DNA of 64,000 nt from Stomorhina lunata (Eukaryota > Arthropoda > Insecta > Diptera > Rhiniidae), in assembly GCA_933228675.1 (NCBI GenBank), contig OW121744.1, forward strand, positions 101,591,122 to 101,655,121, in the 5' to 3' direction. A model generated the notes under the pieces. It was not told the DNA's origin and ran no database searches. It was given only the letters and a program-made list of their open reading frames with translations. Positions within the stretch are counted from its first letter, which is position 1. Each line of letters begins with the position of its first letter. The translations under genes were made by a program, and so were the position numbers. Shown one piece after another: positions 1 to 11,373 of the stretch.

Positions 1-2939
1 TGAAAAAATTTTAGTAATTTTTGAAAATTTTTACTTTTTTATTTAAGATTTTTGTTTAATTTTTCTTTAAAGATAATTATACTTTTTTGGATTTTATTTA
101 AAGATTTAATTTAATGAAAATTATTTTTTTTTTCTATTTATTTCAACTCCAATTTATTTTCTAAAGGATTTATTTCATTTATATAAAACAACACTTGAAT
201 AAAAGCACTTGCTTGCGTTCGAAGCGAAGGCTTTTTATTTGCGTATTTAAGCACTTGAAAAGCAATTTATTGAACAATGGCCGGTCGCCAATGATGATGA
301 CGTTGATGATGTACTATTCGATTTTAATGCAAAATTATTTTATTTTGTTTAATGATTTTATTTATTTAATTTTGCTTGTTTGTTTATTTGTTAAGGATTT
401 TATTTTATAATTTATTTTTCCAGCCCGTTTGCTATTTGCATTCGCAGAGTTTCCATCGATTTTAAAATAAATAAAATTAAATGTTGAAAAGGTATATTTT
501 TATTGACAAAACACTGTATGCAGACAATAAACAAATGTTAACAAGCACAAACATGCTTTAACGCACACACACAACTTTACACATATTTTTACACTTTACA
601 TTCATATACAATCCTCTTGCATTTATATGGAAGTGAGTGTGTTTTTAAATGAATTGTTGATTGGTTTTGTATAGTATACTTTTAGGCTGTTTGTTTATTT
701 GTTTGTTTAATTATTTAGCGCGTAATTGATAGGATTTTTAAGGGATTTCTTTTTCAGTTTTGTTAAATTTAAATGTTTTCTTTCATACACATTTAGGGTT
801 TTTTTCTTTTAAATACTTTTATATTTTCTTTTAATATTTTTAAATTTTATTTTGTTTTACTTTTCAAACTCTTTGAATTTATAACTTAATTTTAAATGTG
901 TCATTAACAAATTTAAGGTTTATCTTTTTTCTTCACAATTTTTGTTTTCCAATTTTCTTGGCTGTTAAACGTTTAATTTTCTTGCTTTGAAGGCTTTTGT
1001 TTTGCCCTTAGCGCCTTAAATTATGCTTTAAATTTTTTCTGGTAACATTTTACTCCATAGGGAGTCGTATTATAATGAAATCTATACACTTTTTGTTATT
1101 GCTGTTGTTGTTGTTAAGGCCAGGAGAGATTTCTTTGAAATTGTACACAATTTTGCACAGCATCAGCTCTTTGACGCCAAAATTCTTTTTGCTTTCAAAC
1201 GCCAAAAGTCATACAAAACACAAAATTAACGTTTTTGTTTCTGTTGCTTTTTTCTTTCTTTTTTTGTTGTGTAGAGAAGTTAAAATTTCGGGGAGACTAA
1301 AAACGTTCACTAAATTGCAAAAACACAGACAATTTTAAGGAAATTTTTGTGTTTAAGAAAAATTTTAAGACATATTCTTTAGACTTTTGGGTTGTGTCAG
1401 TTTAAAAGTACTTCCGTTTTCACTAAGAACAACAAATCTTTCTTAATTTCTTTTCAAATTTCTTGATTTTTTTATACAAATTCCAAAAATCTTAATAATT
1501 TTATTGATTTCTCTAGTCAAGTTTTTCCTTCTTTTTTTTATTGGCGAAAATCCTTGTGTTTATTTTGTTATTTTGCCAAGTTTTTCTTTTGCAAAACTCT
1601 TCAACTACACACACACACTTTTGAACACATTCTCTTTATTTCATAGGAAAAAAAACAGTTTTACAAAAATTTTTACACGCCTCGTTTTTTGTAGCAAGAA
1701 ATCTTAGTTCAGAATTTCCCACAAAATTTTTCTCAACGCGTCCGTTTTTCGTTAGACATCCGTTTTAAACGACAACCGCTAGTAAACTGTTCGATTTGTT
1801 AAGAAAATAAACTCCACAATCAGGAAAAATCATTCGTTTGTTAAGGGCAAAGACAGACAAACTTAACGACTTACTGACAGACACAGCCAATTTTGTACAA
1901 GAAATTTTGTTTTAAAAATTCCATTTACTCGTTAGTTTTGAACTCACTAGATTAAAAGAGGAAAATACTGAACTGACTCTCTTTCATTTATATATAAAAT
2001 ATAAAACTTTAATTCTCGAACTGATGATGATGAGTTCAATGTTTTGATATCACACACAGAATTTGGTGAAATAGCATCAAAAACAGCCAAAAAAACTAAA
2101 ATTGTGTTCGTGAATGATAAGCATCCCTTACGCATCAACACTTGTATAATAACACATTAAACACACTAACAATTTGACTTTGCACACTCTCTCGCTCATA
2201 ACATCACTCGTTGACATCACAGACTCTCCCATTCATTCTAGCTCTCAAACACAAAACTCTCCCATTTCCTAATGCGCAACTAACATTTTTCCTTAACACA
2301 ACTCGTTATCATAAAAAAACTCGCTACCTTTTGACAAGAGTAATAATGACAGAGAGAGAGAGAGAGTGAGAGAGCGTGAAAGAAGAAAGAGTACCCCTAA
2401 AAGAGTTCTCTAACTGTTATACTTTTTTTACTTTTATAAATTTGTTTTTCTTGTTTATTATCATCGCTCGTCTTAAGGCCCATTAATGTTGACCTTTGTT
2501 TTTTTGAGCGCAATGTTTGTGTATGTTTTCTTTTATTTTTGGTGTCATGCCTCTTTTTATTCGCAATTTATTTTTTTGTTCCGTTTGTTTTTTTTTTTAA
2601 CCGGCTTAAGGTTTTACCCAAATTCTTATGAGACTTATATTTGTTGTTGTCGTTGTTGCTTTTGTGAAATGTGTGTGTTTGCAAACAAAACTTCCAATAA
2701 TGAATTGAAAATGACATTTGCTGGATAACAGTGTAAATAACTGTTAAATAGCAGAGAATGAAATGTAGTTTTACAGAGAATTTCAAGGAAAAGAAGGATA
2801 CCCTATAATAGTGAATGTTAGAATGGCTGCTGTCTTGTTCTAAAAGCTTTTAAAGACTACTGTCTCTACCTTGCAAGGAGACAGGTGCAAGTACAATTAA
2901 AAGTTGTCCACTCAAAACCTTTAATATGGATCTTAAGCA
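1..2939. other. Non-repetitive AT-rich DNA, no supported gene
   Basis: This left-flank stretch holds no tandem array and no recognisable gene. Short open frames occur on both strands but are low-complexity (runs of F, L, I, K) and have no family signature. Between about 1700 and 2400 the composition is less AT-biased, with several CG-containing words (ACGCGTCCG, CATCCG, ACGACAACCGC) and CTCTC/GAGAG clusters. That could be a minus-strand promoter/5'UTR region, but this is inference only. From about 2780 the sequence runs into the first array. Confidence 0.5.
2350..2378. repeat. (GA)n microsatellite
   Basis: A run of AGAGAG interrupted once by a T, followed by GAGAGCG. In flies such tracts are potential GAGA-factor (Trl) binding sites, but no bound promoter can be shown here. 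A second CTCTCTCGCTC cluster lies just to the left, near 2178-2200. Confidence 0.7.
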
Positions 2940-5095
2940 GAGATCGGCACAAAGAGAACAGAACACAAAAATCGTCGACAGAGTTGCCGTTTTTTTTTTA
3001 ATTTTAATTAAAAAAAATTAGTGCTTTTATTTATGTGTAGTTCTCAAGTTTTAAAAAGAAAAAATGTTTCTATAGAAAATTTATCAAAAAATTGTTTCTA
3101 AAGAAAATTTATCAAAAATTATAGAAACATTTTTTTAACCAAAATTTTTCTAAAGAAAATTTTTTAACAAAAAAAAAAATTTCTATAGAATTTTTTTTTA
3201 TCAAAAATATTTCTATAAAAAATTTTTTTATCACAAATTTTTCTATAGAAAATTTTTTTATCAAAAATTTTTCTATAGAAAATTTTTATATCCAAAATTT
3301 TTCTATAAAAAATTTTTTTATCCGAATTTTTTTATCCAAATTTTTTAATCCAAGCAGAACAAAAAAATCGTCGACAAAATTGCCGATTTTTTTAATTTTA
3401 ATTAAAAAAATTTAGTGATTTTATTTATGTTCTCAAGTTTTAAAAAGTAAAAATGTTTCTATAGAAAATTTATCAAAAAATTTTTCCTAAAGAAAATGTA
3501 ACAAAAATTATAGAAAAATTTTTTATTCAAAATTTTTCTAAAGATTTTTTTTATTAAAAATATTTCTATAGAAAATTTTTTGATAAAAAAAATTTTTCTA
3601 TAGAAATTTTTTTTATCAAAAATTTTTCTATAAAAAATTTTTTTATCCAAAATTTTTTTCTATAGAAAATTTTTATATTCAAAATTTTTCTATAAAAAAT
3701 TTTTTTATCCGAATTTTTTTATCCAAATTTTTTAATCCAAGCAGAACAAAAAAATCGTCGACACAATTGCCGATTTTTTTAATTTTAATTAAAAAAATTT
3801 AGTAATTTTATTTATGTTTTCAAGTTTTAAAAAGTTAAAATGTTTCTATAGAAAATTTATCAAAAAATTTTTCCTAAAGAAAATGTAACAAAAATTATAG
3901 AAAAATTTTTTTATTCAAAATTTTTCGAAAGATTTTTTTTATTAAAAATATTTCTATAGAAAATTTTTTTAATAAAAAAAAATTTTCTATAGAAATTTTT
4001 TTTATCAAAAATTTTTCTATAAAAAATTTCTTTATCCAAAATTTTTTTCTATAGACAATTTTTATATCCAAAATTTTTCTATAAAAAATTTTTTTATCCG
4101 AATTTTTTTATCCAAATTTTTTAATCCAAGCAGAACAAAAAAATCGTCGACAAAATTGCCGATTTTTTTAATTTTAATTAAAAAAATTTAGTGATTTTAT
4201 TTATGTTCTCAAGTTTTAAAAAGTAAAAATGTTTCTATAGAAAATTTATCAAAAAATTTTTCCTAACGAAAATGTAACAAAAATTATAGAAAAATTTTTT
4301 TATTCAAAATTTTTCTAAAGATTTTTTTTATTAAAAATATTTCTATAGAAAATTTTTTGATAAAAAAAATTTTTCTATAGAAATTTTTTTTATCAAAAAT
4401 TTTTCTATAAAAAATTTTTTTATCCAAAATTTTTTTCTATAGAAAATTTTTATATTCAAAATTTTTCTATAAAAATTTTTGTATCCGAATTTTTTTATCC
4501 AAATTTTTTAATCCAAGCAGAACAAAAAAATCGTCGACAAAATTGCCGATTTTTTTAATTTTAATTAAAAAAATTTAGTGATTTTATTTATGTTTTCAAG
4601 TTTTAAAAAGTTAAAATGTTTCTATAGAAAATTTATCAAAAAATTTTTCCTAAAGAAAATGTTACAAAAATGATAGAAAAATTTTTTTATTCAAAATTTT
4701 TCTAAAGATTTTTTTTATTAAAAATATTTCTATAGAAAATTTTTTGATAAAAAAAATTTTTTTATAGAAATTTTTTTTATCAAAAATTTTTCTATAAAAA
4801 TTTTTTTTATCCAAAATTTTTTTCTATAGAAAATTTGTATATCCAAAATTTTTCTATAAAAAATTGTTTTTATCCAAAATTTTCTACAGAAAATTGTTTT
4901 ATAAAAAATTTGTTTATCCTAAATATTTTTATAGAAAATGTTTTTATCTAAATTTTTCTTTTTCAAATTTTTTATCCAAAATTTTTCTATAGAAAATTTT
5001 TTTATCCAAAATTTTTCTATAGAATATTTGTTTATCAAAAGTTTTTCTATAGAAAAACTGTTGGTAAAAAAATTTTCTTTAGAAAGAAAAATATT
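2940..5095. repeat. AT-only 31-bp minisatellite in ~388-bp higher-order repeat
   Basis: The basic unit is about 30-31 bp, a TTTTTCTATAGAAAA palindrome followed by a spacer like TTTTTTTATCAAAAA. These units are embedded in a higher-order unit that also carries a non-satellite segment: GCAGAACA, ATCGTCGACA, TTGCCGATTTTTT and a TTAATTTTAATTAA palindrome. The TCGTCGAC landmark recurs at 2972, 3368, 3755, 4144 and 4531, so the higher-order spacing is 396, 387, 389 and 387 bp. The three middle copies are very similar; the first is diverged, and the last decays into irregular units after about 4860. This is the only 31-bp array here that carries a large non-satellite segment in its higher-order unit. 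Confidence 0.9.
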
Positions 5096-5130
5096 TTGAT
5101 CAAAACTTTTTTCAATAAAAAAATGTTTGT

Positions 5131-5143
5131 ATCGAAAATATCT
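5131..5143. repeat. Left target-site duplication of SINE
   Basis: ATCGAAAATATCT is repeated exactly at 5444-5456, directly bracketing the SINE body. A 13-bp perfect direct repeat is typical of LINE-assisted retroposition. Confidence 0.85.
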
Positions 5144-5443
5144 TGTGAACCGCCGTGGTATAGCAGCCGAGGTCCCAAGTTCGATCCCTGGCCAGACCCA
5201 CTTGAAAAAAAAAATAAATTAAAAAAAAGCGGCGATTCATCTCATAACTTAGCTAGCCACTGGTTTTTGAGTATAATTGAGCTATGTATAACTTCTCTAA
5301 CTAATGCATTTGCCGTTCGGAGGCGGAGTTAAAAAGTAGGTCCCTTTCAATGAGTCTAAAAAAAAAAGAATCGGATGCAACTAATTGTCTGAGAGAAGTA
5401 CCACTTGTTCCTATTGGAATGTTGTCATGGAAATTATATATAT
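5144..5443 (+). mobile_element. tRNA-derived SINE, about 300 bp, intact
   Basis: The head contains a Pol III B-box-like GTTCGATCCC at 5179-5188, preceded by CCGCCGTGGTATAGC and CCGAGGTCCC. The A-box region is shorter than a tRNA would require, so the internal promoter may be incomplete. The body carries words I recognise from an abundant calyptrate-fly SINE: GCCGTTCGG, a GGAG/TAAAAAG stretch, AGTAGGTCCCTTTCAATGAG, GAATCGGATG, GAGAAGT and a CTTGTTCCTATTGGAATG-like end. The tail is (TA)n. Perfect 13-bp target-site duplications flank it (5131-5143 and 5444-5456). Family membership rests on memory of similar fly sequences; the retroposon structure itself is visible in the sequence. Confidence 0.85.
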
Positions 5444-5456
5444 ATCGAAAATATCT
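5444..5456. repeat. Right target-site duplication of SINE
   Basis: An exact second copy of ATCGAAAATATCT. It is followed without a gap by the AAAACAAGTAAGAAAG start of the DINE-like element, so the Helitron relative sits exactly at the SINE's outer boundary. Confidence 0.85.
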
Positions 5457-6246
5457 AAAACAAGTAAGAAAGCGCTATAGTCGGTCAAGCCGACCATACG
5501 ATACCCTTCACCACTAAGGTCAAAGGTGTTATTTTTCCTGTGTAAAGACAAATATTTGCTAAATTTTGCCATCATACAAACATTTTCTCAAAACTTATAT
5601 ACTCAACCTGTTTCCGTCATTTGGACTTATATGAGAGCTAGGGTCAAATGTGGACCGACTATCTCGAAATTTGGCAGATTAATTACAGTTGTTACAAAAA
5701 TTATGTATGCAAAAAATAGACTCAAAATTTCCATTATCTTTAGATTTACGAGTGTTTTAGTGATTTTTTGTCTCATTTAGTGCATTTTTAAAGAAGAATT
5801 TGTATGGGAGCTATGGTCAAATGTGGACCGATTTCAACGAAATTTAGTACAGTGATTTTAGTTGACATAAGCAGTATTTGTTTTAAATTTCATGAAAAAA
5901 TATTGATATTTGTGGCCAATATAGCAATTCCGGGAAGTGGGACCTATGGGAGGTACCATAAATAATGGACCGATTTTGACGAATTTCAATAGCCATGGTC
6001 CCATTATCAAAAAAATTATCTGTGCCAAATTTCATCAAATTATCATGGGGGTCCAGCCAGCCAGCCAGCCAGCCGTCCAGCCAGCCAGACGGACGGACGG
6101 ACGGACATCGCTAAGTCGATTTAGAAAGTGATTCTAAGCCTACTGGTATACTAAAAGGTGGGTCTAAGACAAATATTTCTATGCGTTACAAACATCAGCA
6201 CAAACTTATAATACCCTTTCCACCTATGGTGGTGAAGGGTATAAAA
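5457..6246 (+). mobile_element. DINE-1/HINE-like non-autonomous Helitron relative, full length
   Basis: About 790 bp with the architecture of Drosophila DINE-1/INE-1 elements. The 5' end has AAAACAAGTAAGAAAG and GCTATAGTCGG, with a small hairpin (GTCGG 5480-5484 pairing with CCGAC 5490-5494). The subterminal repeat ATACCCTTCACCA (5501-5513) is exactly inverted as TGGTGAAGGGTAT at 6230-6242. An internal CCAG/GGAC tetranucleotide tract lies at about 6053-6104, followed by GACATCGCTAAGTCGA. The 3' hairpin (6211-6242, loop TAT) ends in GGGTATAA. It encodes nothing. Mobility would need proteins from an autonomous Helitron or Helentron elsewhere. A second full-length copy at 18133-18911 supports the boundaries. 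Confidence 0.88.
6053..6104 (+). repeat. GTCY/CAGN proto-microsatellite inside DINE
   Basis: Tandem CCAG/CAGC tetranucleotides followed by five GGAC-type units. DINE-1 family elements carry such a tract at this position and it is a known seed for microsatellite growth. The two long (CTGT/ACAG)n arrays of this window may have begun this way. Confidence 0.8.
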
Positions 6247-6267
6247 ATATTTTTTAGAGCGGTTAGA

Positions 6268-6343
6268 GCGGCTATGTAAAACTTCTCTAACTAATGCATT
6301 TGCCATTCGGAACCGAAGTTAAAACGTATGTCCGTTTTAATGA
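6268..6343 (+). mobile_element. SINE fragment, left part (5'-truncated, interrupted)
   Basis: Matches the middle of the intact SINE (GCTATGT, AACTTCTCTAACTAATGCAT, TTGCC, TTCGGA, GTTAAAA). It lacks the tRNA-like head. Its continuation is found 458 bp later at 6802-6857, because a MITE inserted into it. Confidence 0.8.
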
Positions 6344-6801
6344 TGCTAGAAACACAATCACGACAGCAGGCTACACGAACACCGACTACAAAAGTCGTTG
6401 GCTGCAGCAGTCGCCTTGTAGTCAGCTACTTAATTAGTTTGCATTGAAAACAGCTGATATAGATTTTTGACGATTGGACCATAAACATTTTTATTTGTGC
6501 TTTTATTGGGGTAGTGTTATATAAATATAAATGTTTATATCATATATTTATCGGATATTATTATATATATAAATATTTGATAAGTATATTCATTGTTTAT
6601 TTCAATTTCCTTCATCGTAATTATTGTAATTAAGTTAAGTGGTTAAAATCGCTTATTTATTTCAATAATCTATGGTGTTAAGAGCACTAAATCTATTATT
6701 GCCGCCAATAAAATAGAAATTAGTTTAATCTTGGCTATAGTTACAACCTAATTTTGACAAGTTGTAGCCCGTAGCCTGAAGCCTTGATTGTGTTTCTAGC
6801 A
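6344..6801. mobile_element. 458-bp MITE nested in a SINE
   Basis: The ends are inverted repeats of about 31 bp. The outer 17 bases TGCTAGAAACACAATCA are exact at both ends; after a mismatched block an inner CAGGCTAC is again exact. Flanking bases are TGA on the left and TAA on the right, where the uninterrupted SINE copy reads AATGAGTCT, so the duplication is probably 2-3 bp (TA, or TWA-like with one change). No open frame is present. A PIF/Harbinger-type relationship would fit a TWA duplication, but the superfamily is not established. No second copy was seen in the window. Confidence 0.8.
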
Positions 6802-6857
6802 TAAGTCTAAAAATAGAATCGGATGCGGCTCATTGTGTGCGAGAAGTACCCCTTGTA
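6802..6857 (+). mobile_element. SINE fragment, right part
   Basis: AGTCTAAAAATAGAATCGG and GAGAAGTACC match the 3' half of the intact SINE (AGTCTAAAAAAAAAAG, AATCGGATGC, GAGAAGTACC). Removing the MITE restores collinearity with 6268-6343. The last part of the SINE 3' end is missing or diverged. Confidence 0.75.
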
Positions 6858-7274
6858 AAAGTATAGTTCAACACTTTCTCCATAAGCTTGATTTTGTTTC
6901 TTTAACTAAAATATATATGTGTATACCAACAATTGGTATTTACTCTAGTTTTAGAGATATATATATATTTTTTTTTTCGAAAAAGAGGTTTTGTACGATT
7001 AATATTAACATAACTGAAAAATTCCTTGCTCTATGTTATAAATATAAAAAAACAAAATTCGCCAACTACCTTAAGTAGTATTAACAATAGTTTTTAATCT
7101 ACTTAGAATTATAGAGATATTTAATAATTTACAGATATTACGATACTTAAGGAAAAAAAATGAATTTTTGTTGTTTCTTAAATTTTTTTTAACGGAACAT
7201 TTTTTTGAAAAAACATTTTCCGGTGTAAATTTCACTATATCTCTAAAACAACTAGTCGAATTAAGAAAGTAATT
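6858..7274. other. AT-rich spacer
   Basis: No repeat or coding signal beyond a low-complexity open frame. It includes a short (TA)n tract near 6956-6970 and ends in degenerate poly-T/poly-A leading into the next array. Confidence 0.5.
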
Positions 7275-8515
7275 AATTTCTATTTTTTTTTCTATAAAAA
7301 AAAATTTATAGAAAAAATTTTTTCAATACAAATTTTTTCTAGGAAAAAGTCTCCGATGAAAATATTTTTCTGTATAAAAATTTTCGATAAAAAATTTTTT
7401 CTATAGAAAAATTTTCCAAAAAAAAAATTTTCTATAGAAAAATTTTCGATTAAAAATTTTTCTATAGAAACATTTTCGATAAAAAAAAAATTTTCTATAG
7501 AAAAATTTTCGATAAAAAATTTTTTCTATAGAAAAATTTTATATAAAAAATTGTTTCTTTAGAAAATTTTCCATAAAAAATTTTTTCTTTAGAAAACTGT
7601 TTGATAAAAAATTTTTCTATAGAAAAATTTTCGACAAAAAATTTTTTCTATAGAAAAATTTTTGATACAAATTTTCTTCTATAGAAACATTTTTTCTATA
7701 GAAAAATTTTCTATTAAAAATTTTCATAAAAAATTTTTTCTTTAGAAAACTGTTTGATAAAAAATTTTTCTATAGAAAAATTTTCGATAAAAAATTTTTT
7801 CTATAGAAAAATTTTATATAAAAAATTTTTTCTTTAGAAAATTTTCCATAAAAACTGTTTGATAAAAAATTTTTCTATAGAAAAATTTTCGATAAAAAAT
7901 TTTTTCTATAGAAAAATATTATATAAAAAATTTTTTCTTTAGAAAATTTTCCATAAAAACTGTTTGATAAAAAATTTTCTATAGAAAAATTTTCGACAAA
8001 AAATTTTTTTTTAGAAAAATTTTCGATACAAATTTTTTTCTATAGAAACATTTTCGATAAAAAATTGTTTCTATAGAAAAATTTTCGATTTTTTTATAGA
8101 AAAATTCTCGACAAAAAATTTTTTCTATAGACAAATTTTCGATAAAAAAAATTTTCTATAGAAACATTTTCGATAAAAAATGTTTTCTATAGAAAAATTT
8201 TCGATAAAAAAAATTTTCCATAGAAAAATTTTCGATAAAAAATTTTTTCTATAGAAAAATTTTCGATAAAAAATTTTTTAAAGAAAATTTTTTGATAAAA
8301 ATATTTTTCTATACAAAAATCTTCTCAAAAATTTTCTAAATATAAAATGATATAAAAATTTTTTATAGAAACATTTTTTATAGAAAAATTTTCTTTAAAA
8401 AAATTTTTTGAAAAAAATTTTTTATTGAAAAATTTCTGATAAAAAAATTTCAAAAGAATAATTTTTGATAAAAAAAAATTCTGTAGAATAATTTTCGATA
8501 CAAATATCTTAAAAA
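7275..8515. repeat. AT-only 31-bp minisatellite (CTATAG / TTTTCGATAAAAAA)
   Basis: About 40 units. The consensus is TTTTTTCTATAGAAAAA followed by TTTTCGATAAAAA. Spacing between successive CTATAG centres is 31 bp in the regular part (for example 8186, 8217, 8248). Units vary by short indels, and partial deletions leave half-units near 7680-7740 and 8080-8100. The right end decays and meets a DINE fragment. Confidence 0.88.
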
Positions 8516-8855
8516 TCAAATATGGATTGATTTTAACGCAGTGTTTGTTTTAAATTTCATGAAAATATAGTTATTGATATTTGTAGATAAAATATCAATT
8601 CCGAGAAATGAAACCTATCAGAGGTACCCTTAATAAATAATGGTCCGGTTTTATCAAAAAAAAAAAAATTGCCTGTTCCAAATTTCATTTAATTATCTTT
8701 ATAATTGCGAACTGTACTTTGCTTATAAGCTTTTCATGTGAGCCTATACAGCCAGCCTTCCAAACGCACTGAACGACTCAGAAGGTGAGTCTCAGGCCAA
8801 TATTCTATGGGTTACATACATATATCAAACTTATAATAGCCTTTCCAGCTGTAAA
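8516..8855 (+). mobile_element. DINE-like element, 5'-truncated and diverged
   Basis: Collinear with the 3' half of the full-length copy: CAAATATGGATTGATTTT, AATTTCATGAAAATAT, TTGATATTTGTAGATAAAAT, CAATTCCG, AGGTACC, AATAATGG, then CAGCCAGCC, GGTGAGTCT and a decayed terminal hairpin (CTTATAATAGCCTTTCCAGC). The GGAC half of the tetranucleotide tract is lost. It abuts the end of the 7275-8515 array. Confidence 0.75.
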
Positions 8856-9294
8856 AAAAAATGATAGATGTCTGTCTTATTCAAATATTTTCTTTATTTA
8901 CGCATAACGATTTAAAATTGAGTTGGAATGTTTTGGTGCGAACGTCCTTGTATATGTTTCTTTTAATTCCAATACACTAAGCTCTAATACAATGTCTGTA
9001 TAATTGCGTCGGGCATCTTCAAACCATATTGTAACGATATTATAATCCAAAGGTACTTTAAAGTCGATGTCAATGTTTTAAATAGCAATAAGCATCATTT
9101 TGTATATTTCTTTTGAGTATGTCTCCCGTAAGTAAAAAGTACTTAACATAAGTATCCCTCTACTCGGAAGTAAATATGTAAGTAGTTTAGAAGCACTTGT
9201 ATCTTTCGTCGCATCATACTTAGGTGCTTTGAAGCCGAAATCTGCGCAACATGTGCTTAAGTTTATGAAATTTTAAGACAATTAAGTGTTGACG
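8856..9294. other. Non-repetitive spacer
   Basis: Unique sequence with slightly higher GC than the arrays. No supported gene, RNA or element was seen. It leads directly into the CTGT microsatellite. Confidence 0.5.
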
Positions 9295-9722
<428 letters not shown>

Positions 9723-11373
9723 AATCATAGCTCTCTGTCAGGAATCAGTGAATGGTTGTTTCAACATTAATAAAGGAGTTATTTCATATGGAAACGATTG
9801 TTCTATGGGAAGTGCTTAGATTTAGATCAGTCACTACAAAATAATGTCATTTTGTGTAATCTTTATAATTTGGAGACATTAAATTATGTCAAGTACAAAT
9901 TATTGCTTCCACTTAATGATCACATATAAACCCTTTTAAAAAATCAAATGGCAAAGCCATCAATATTTTTTTCTCCAAAATCGTATTTAAATGTTTCTAC
10001 GTTTAGTTCCACTAATAAAATTTCATGTTTAGCCTAATTTCATTGGCTCGTAAATGGGCCATGGTTTTAGGAAATCATGCTCTTTTATATTCACAAATTA
10101 GGCGACACAAATTCAAAAGTAGCATTTTAAGAAACAAAATACATTTCAGACTAAAAATAGAACAAAGACACAACTAAATAAAATAATAAAGACCTGAAAC
10201 TATTTATGAAGACAAATACGAAATTTGCAGCATAAAAATTTCAACACACTTTCGAAAAAGAAAGAAACACATTAAAACGTATAATATTTTCATCTAAAGT
10301 GAGAAATTTGAAGAATTTTAATTTTATTAGAATGAAAAAGTGACAAGAAAACATTTAAGATTAAAATGAAGCATTTAAAAGTATATTTAGAATTAGGAAA
10401 TTTTTTATTTTAGCTCTTAAACATTTGAGAGATCTTCCTAAGATATAAAATTCAAATCCCATAAATCACAGGAGATTTTCGTTAAATAAAACCCTTAATT
10501 TAGAAATGCAGTTTCTTTTTTTCTTTTTTGCTGTTCGAAAACATATTAATATAATCACAAACATAAATCAACTACATTAGCCCTGATTTTATATATTTTT
10601 CAGGGGATTCCTTTTGTTTTCTTTTACTATATTTTCGATTTTTTTTTTGGGTAAAACCAAAAAAATTTGCATATTTTAATACATAAATGAAATACTTACT
10701 CGCAACCACCTAAACGGAAGGAAAGACAGACAGACACATACAAATGTAAGAAAGGACGGACATAACTACATAACCCACAAAAAGCTAAAGCATTTTGACA
10801 CAACCATAAATAGCATTTAAAACTAAAACCAATTAACAAAAATAAAAAAAAAAATCAACAACAATAACTAGAATATGACTCTATAGTTAACATATAAATT
10901 GTATCTAAAAGTTGGAATACGAAGGAAAAATTATTAAAACAAAAATTGTAATACGAGCACTAAAACATTAACAGAACAAAAGGAATAAAATTTAACTCAT
11001 ACACAAACACTTACTCCTGTTTTAAACAAGGGGACATACATACACACATATAACAATGAAGGCAGACAATAGCAACAAAAAAGGGAAACATCATCAAGGG
11101 CAACAATAATAACTGAAAAGAAACAAATACAACAATAACAACTAAATAGAAATGAATGCAGGAGAACAAAAACAAAATGCATAAGAGTGTCAATTGTTCT
11201 AGTGATTACTTGTCATTGCAATAAACCCCGTAACACAAGAGGAGCTGAGCGAAAATTAACAACAACAAAAATACAACAACAATAACGGTAACAATTCAAA
11301 CAACAATAACAACACATACATAACTTATAACATGCATGTTGAGCAACAAGGACCATAATTATAAGGAAGACAT
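9723..11373. other. Non-repetitive AT-rich spacer with CAA-rich part
   Basis: No coding or structural RNA signal. From about 10830 to 11315 the plus strand is cryptically simple: many CAA/AAT trinucleotides with scattered ACATACA. The only open frames there are low-complexity minus-strand ones. Confidence 0.5.
11090..11315. repeat. Cryptic (CAA/AAT) simple sequence
   Basis: Interrupted AACAACAATAA and CAACAACAATAAC runs without a strict period. Similar cryptically simple DNA is common in fly introns. No function is implied. Confidence 0.6.

Noticed and set aside
5144..5210. A functional tRNA gene suggested by GTTCGATCCC
   Set aside because: The upstream part is too short for a cloverleaf, the A box is not intact, and the context (target-site duplications, SINE body) identifies a retroposon.
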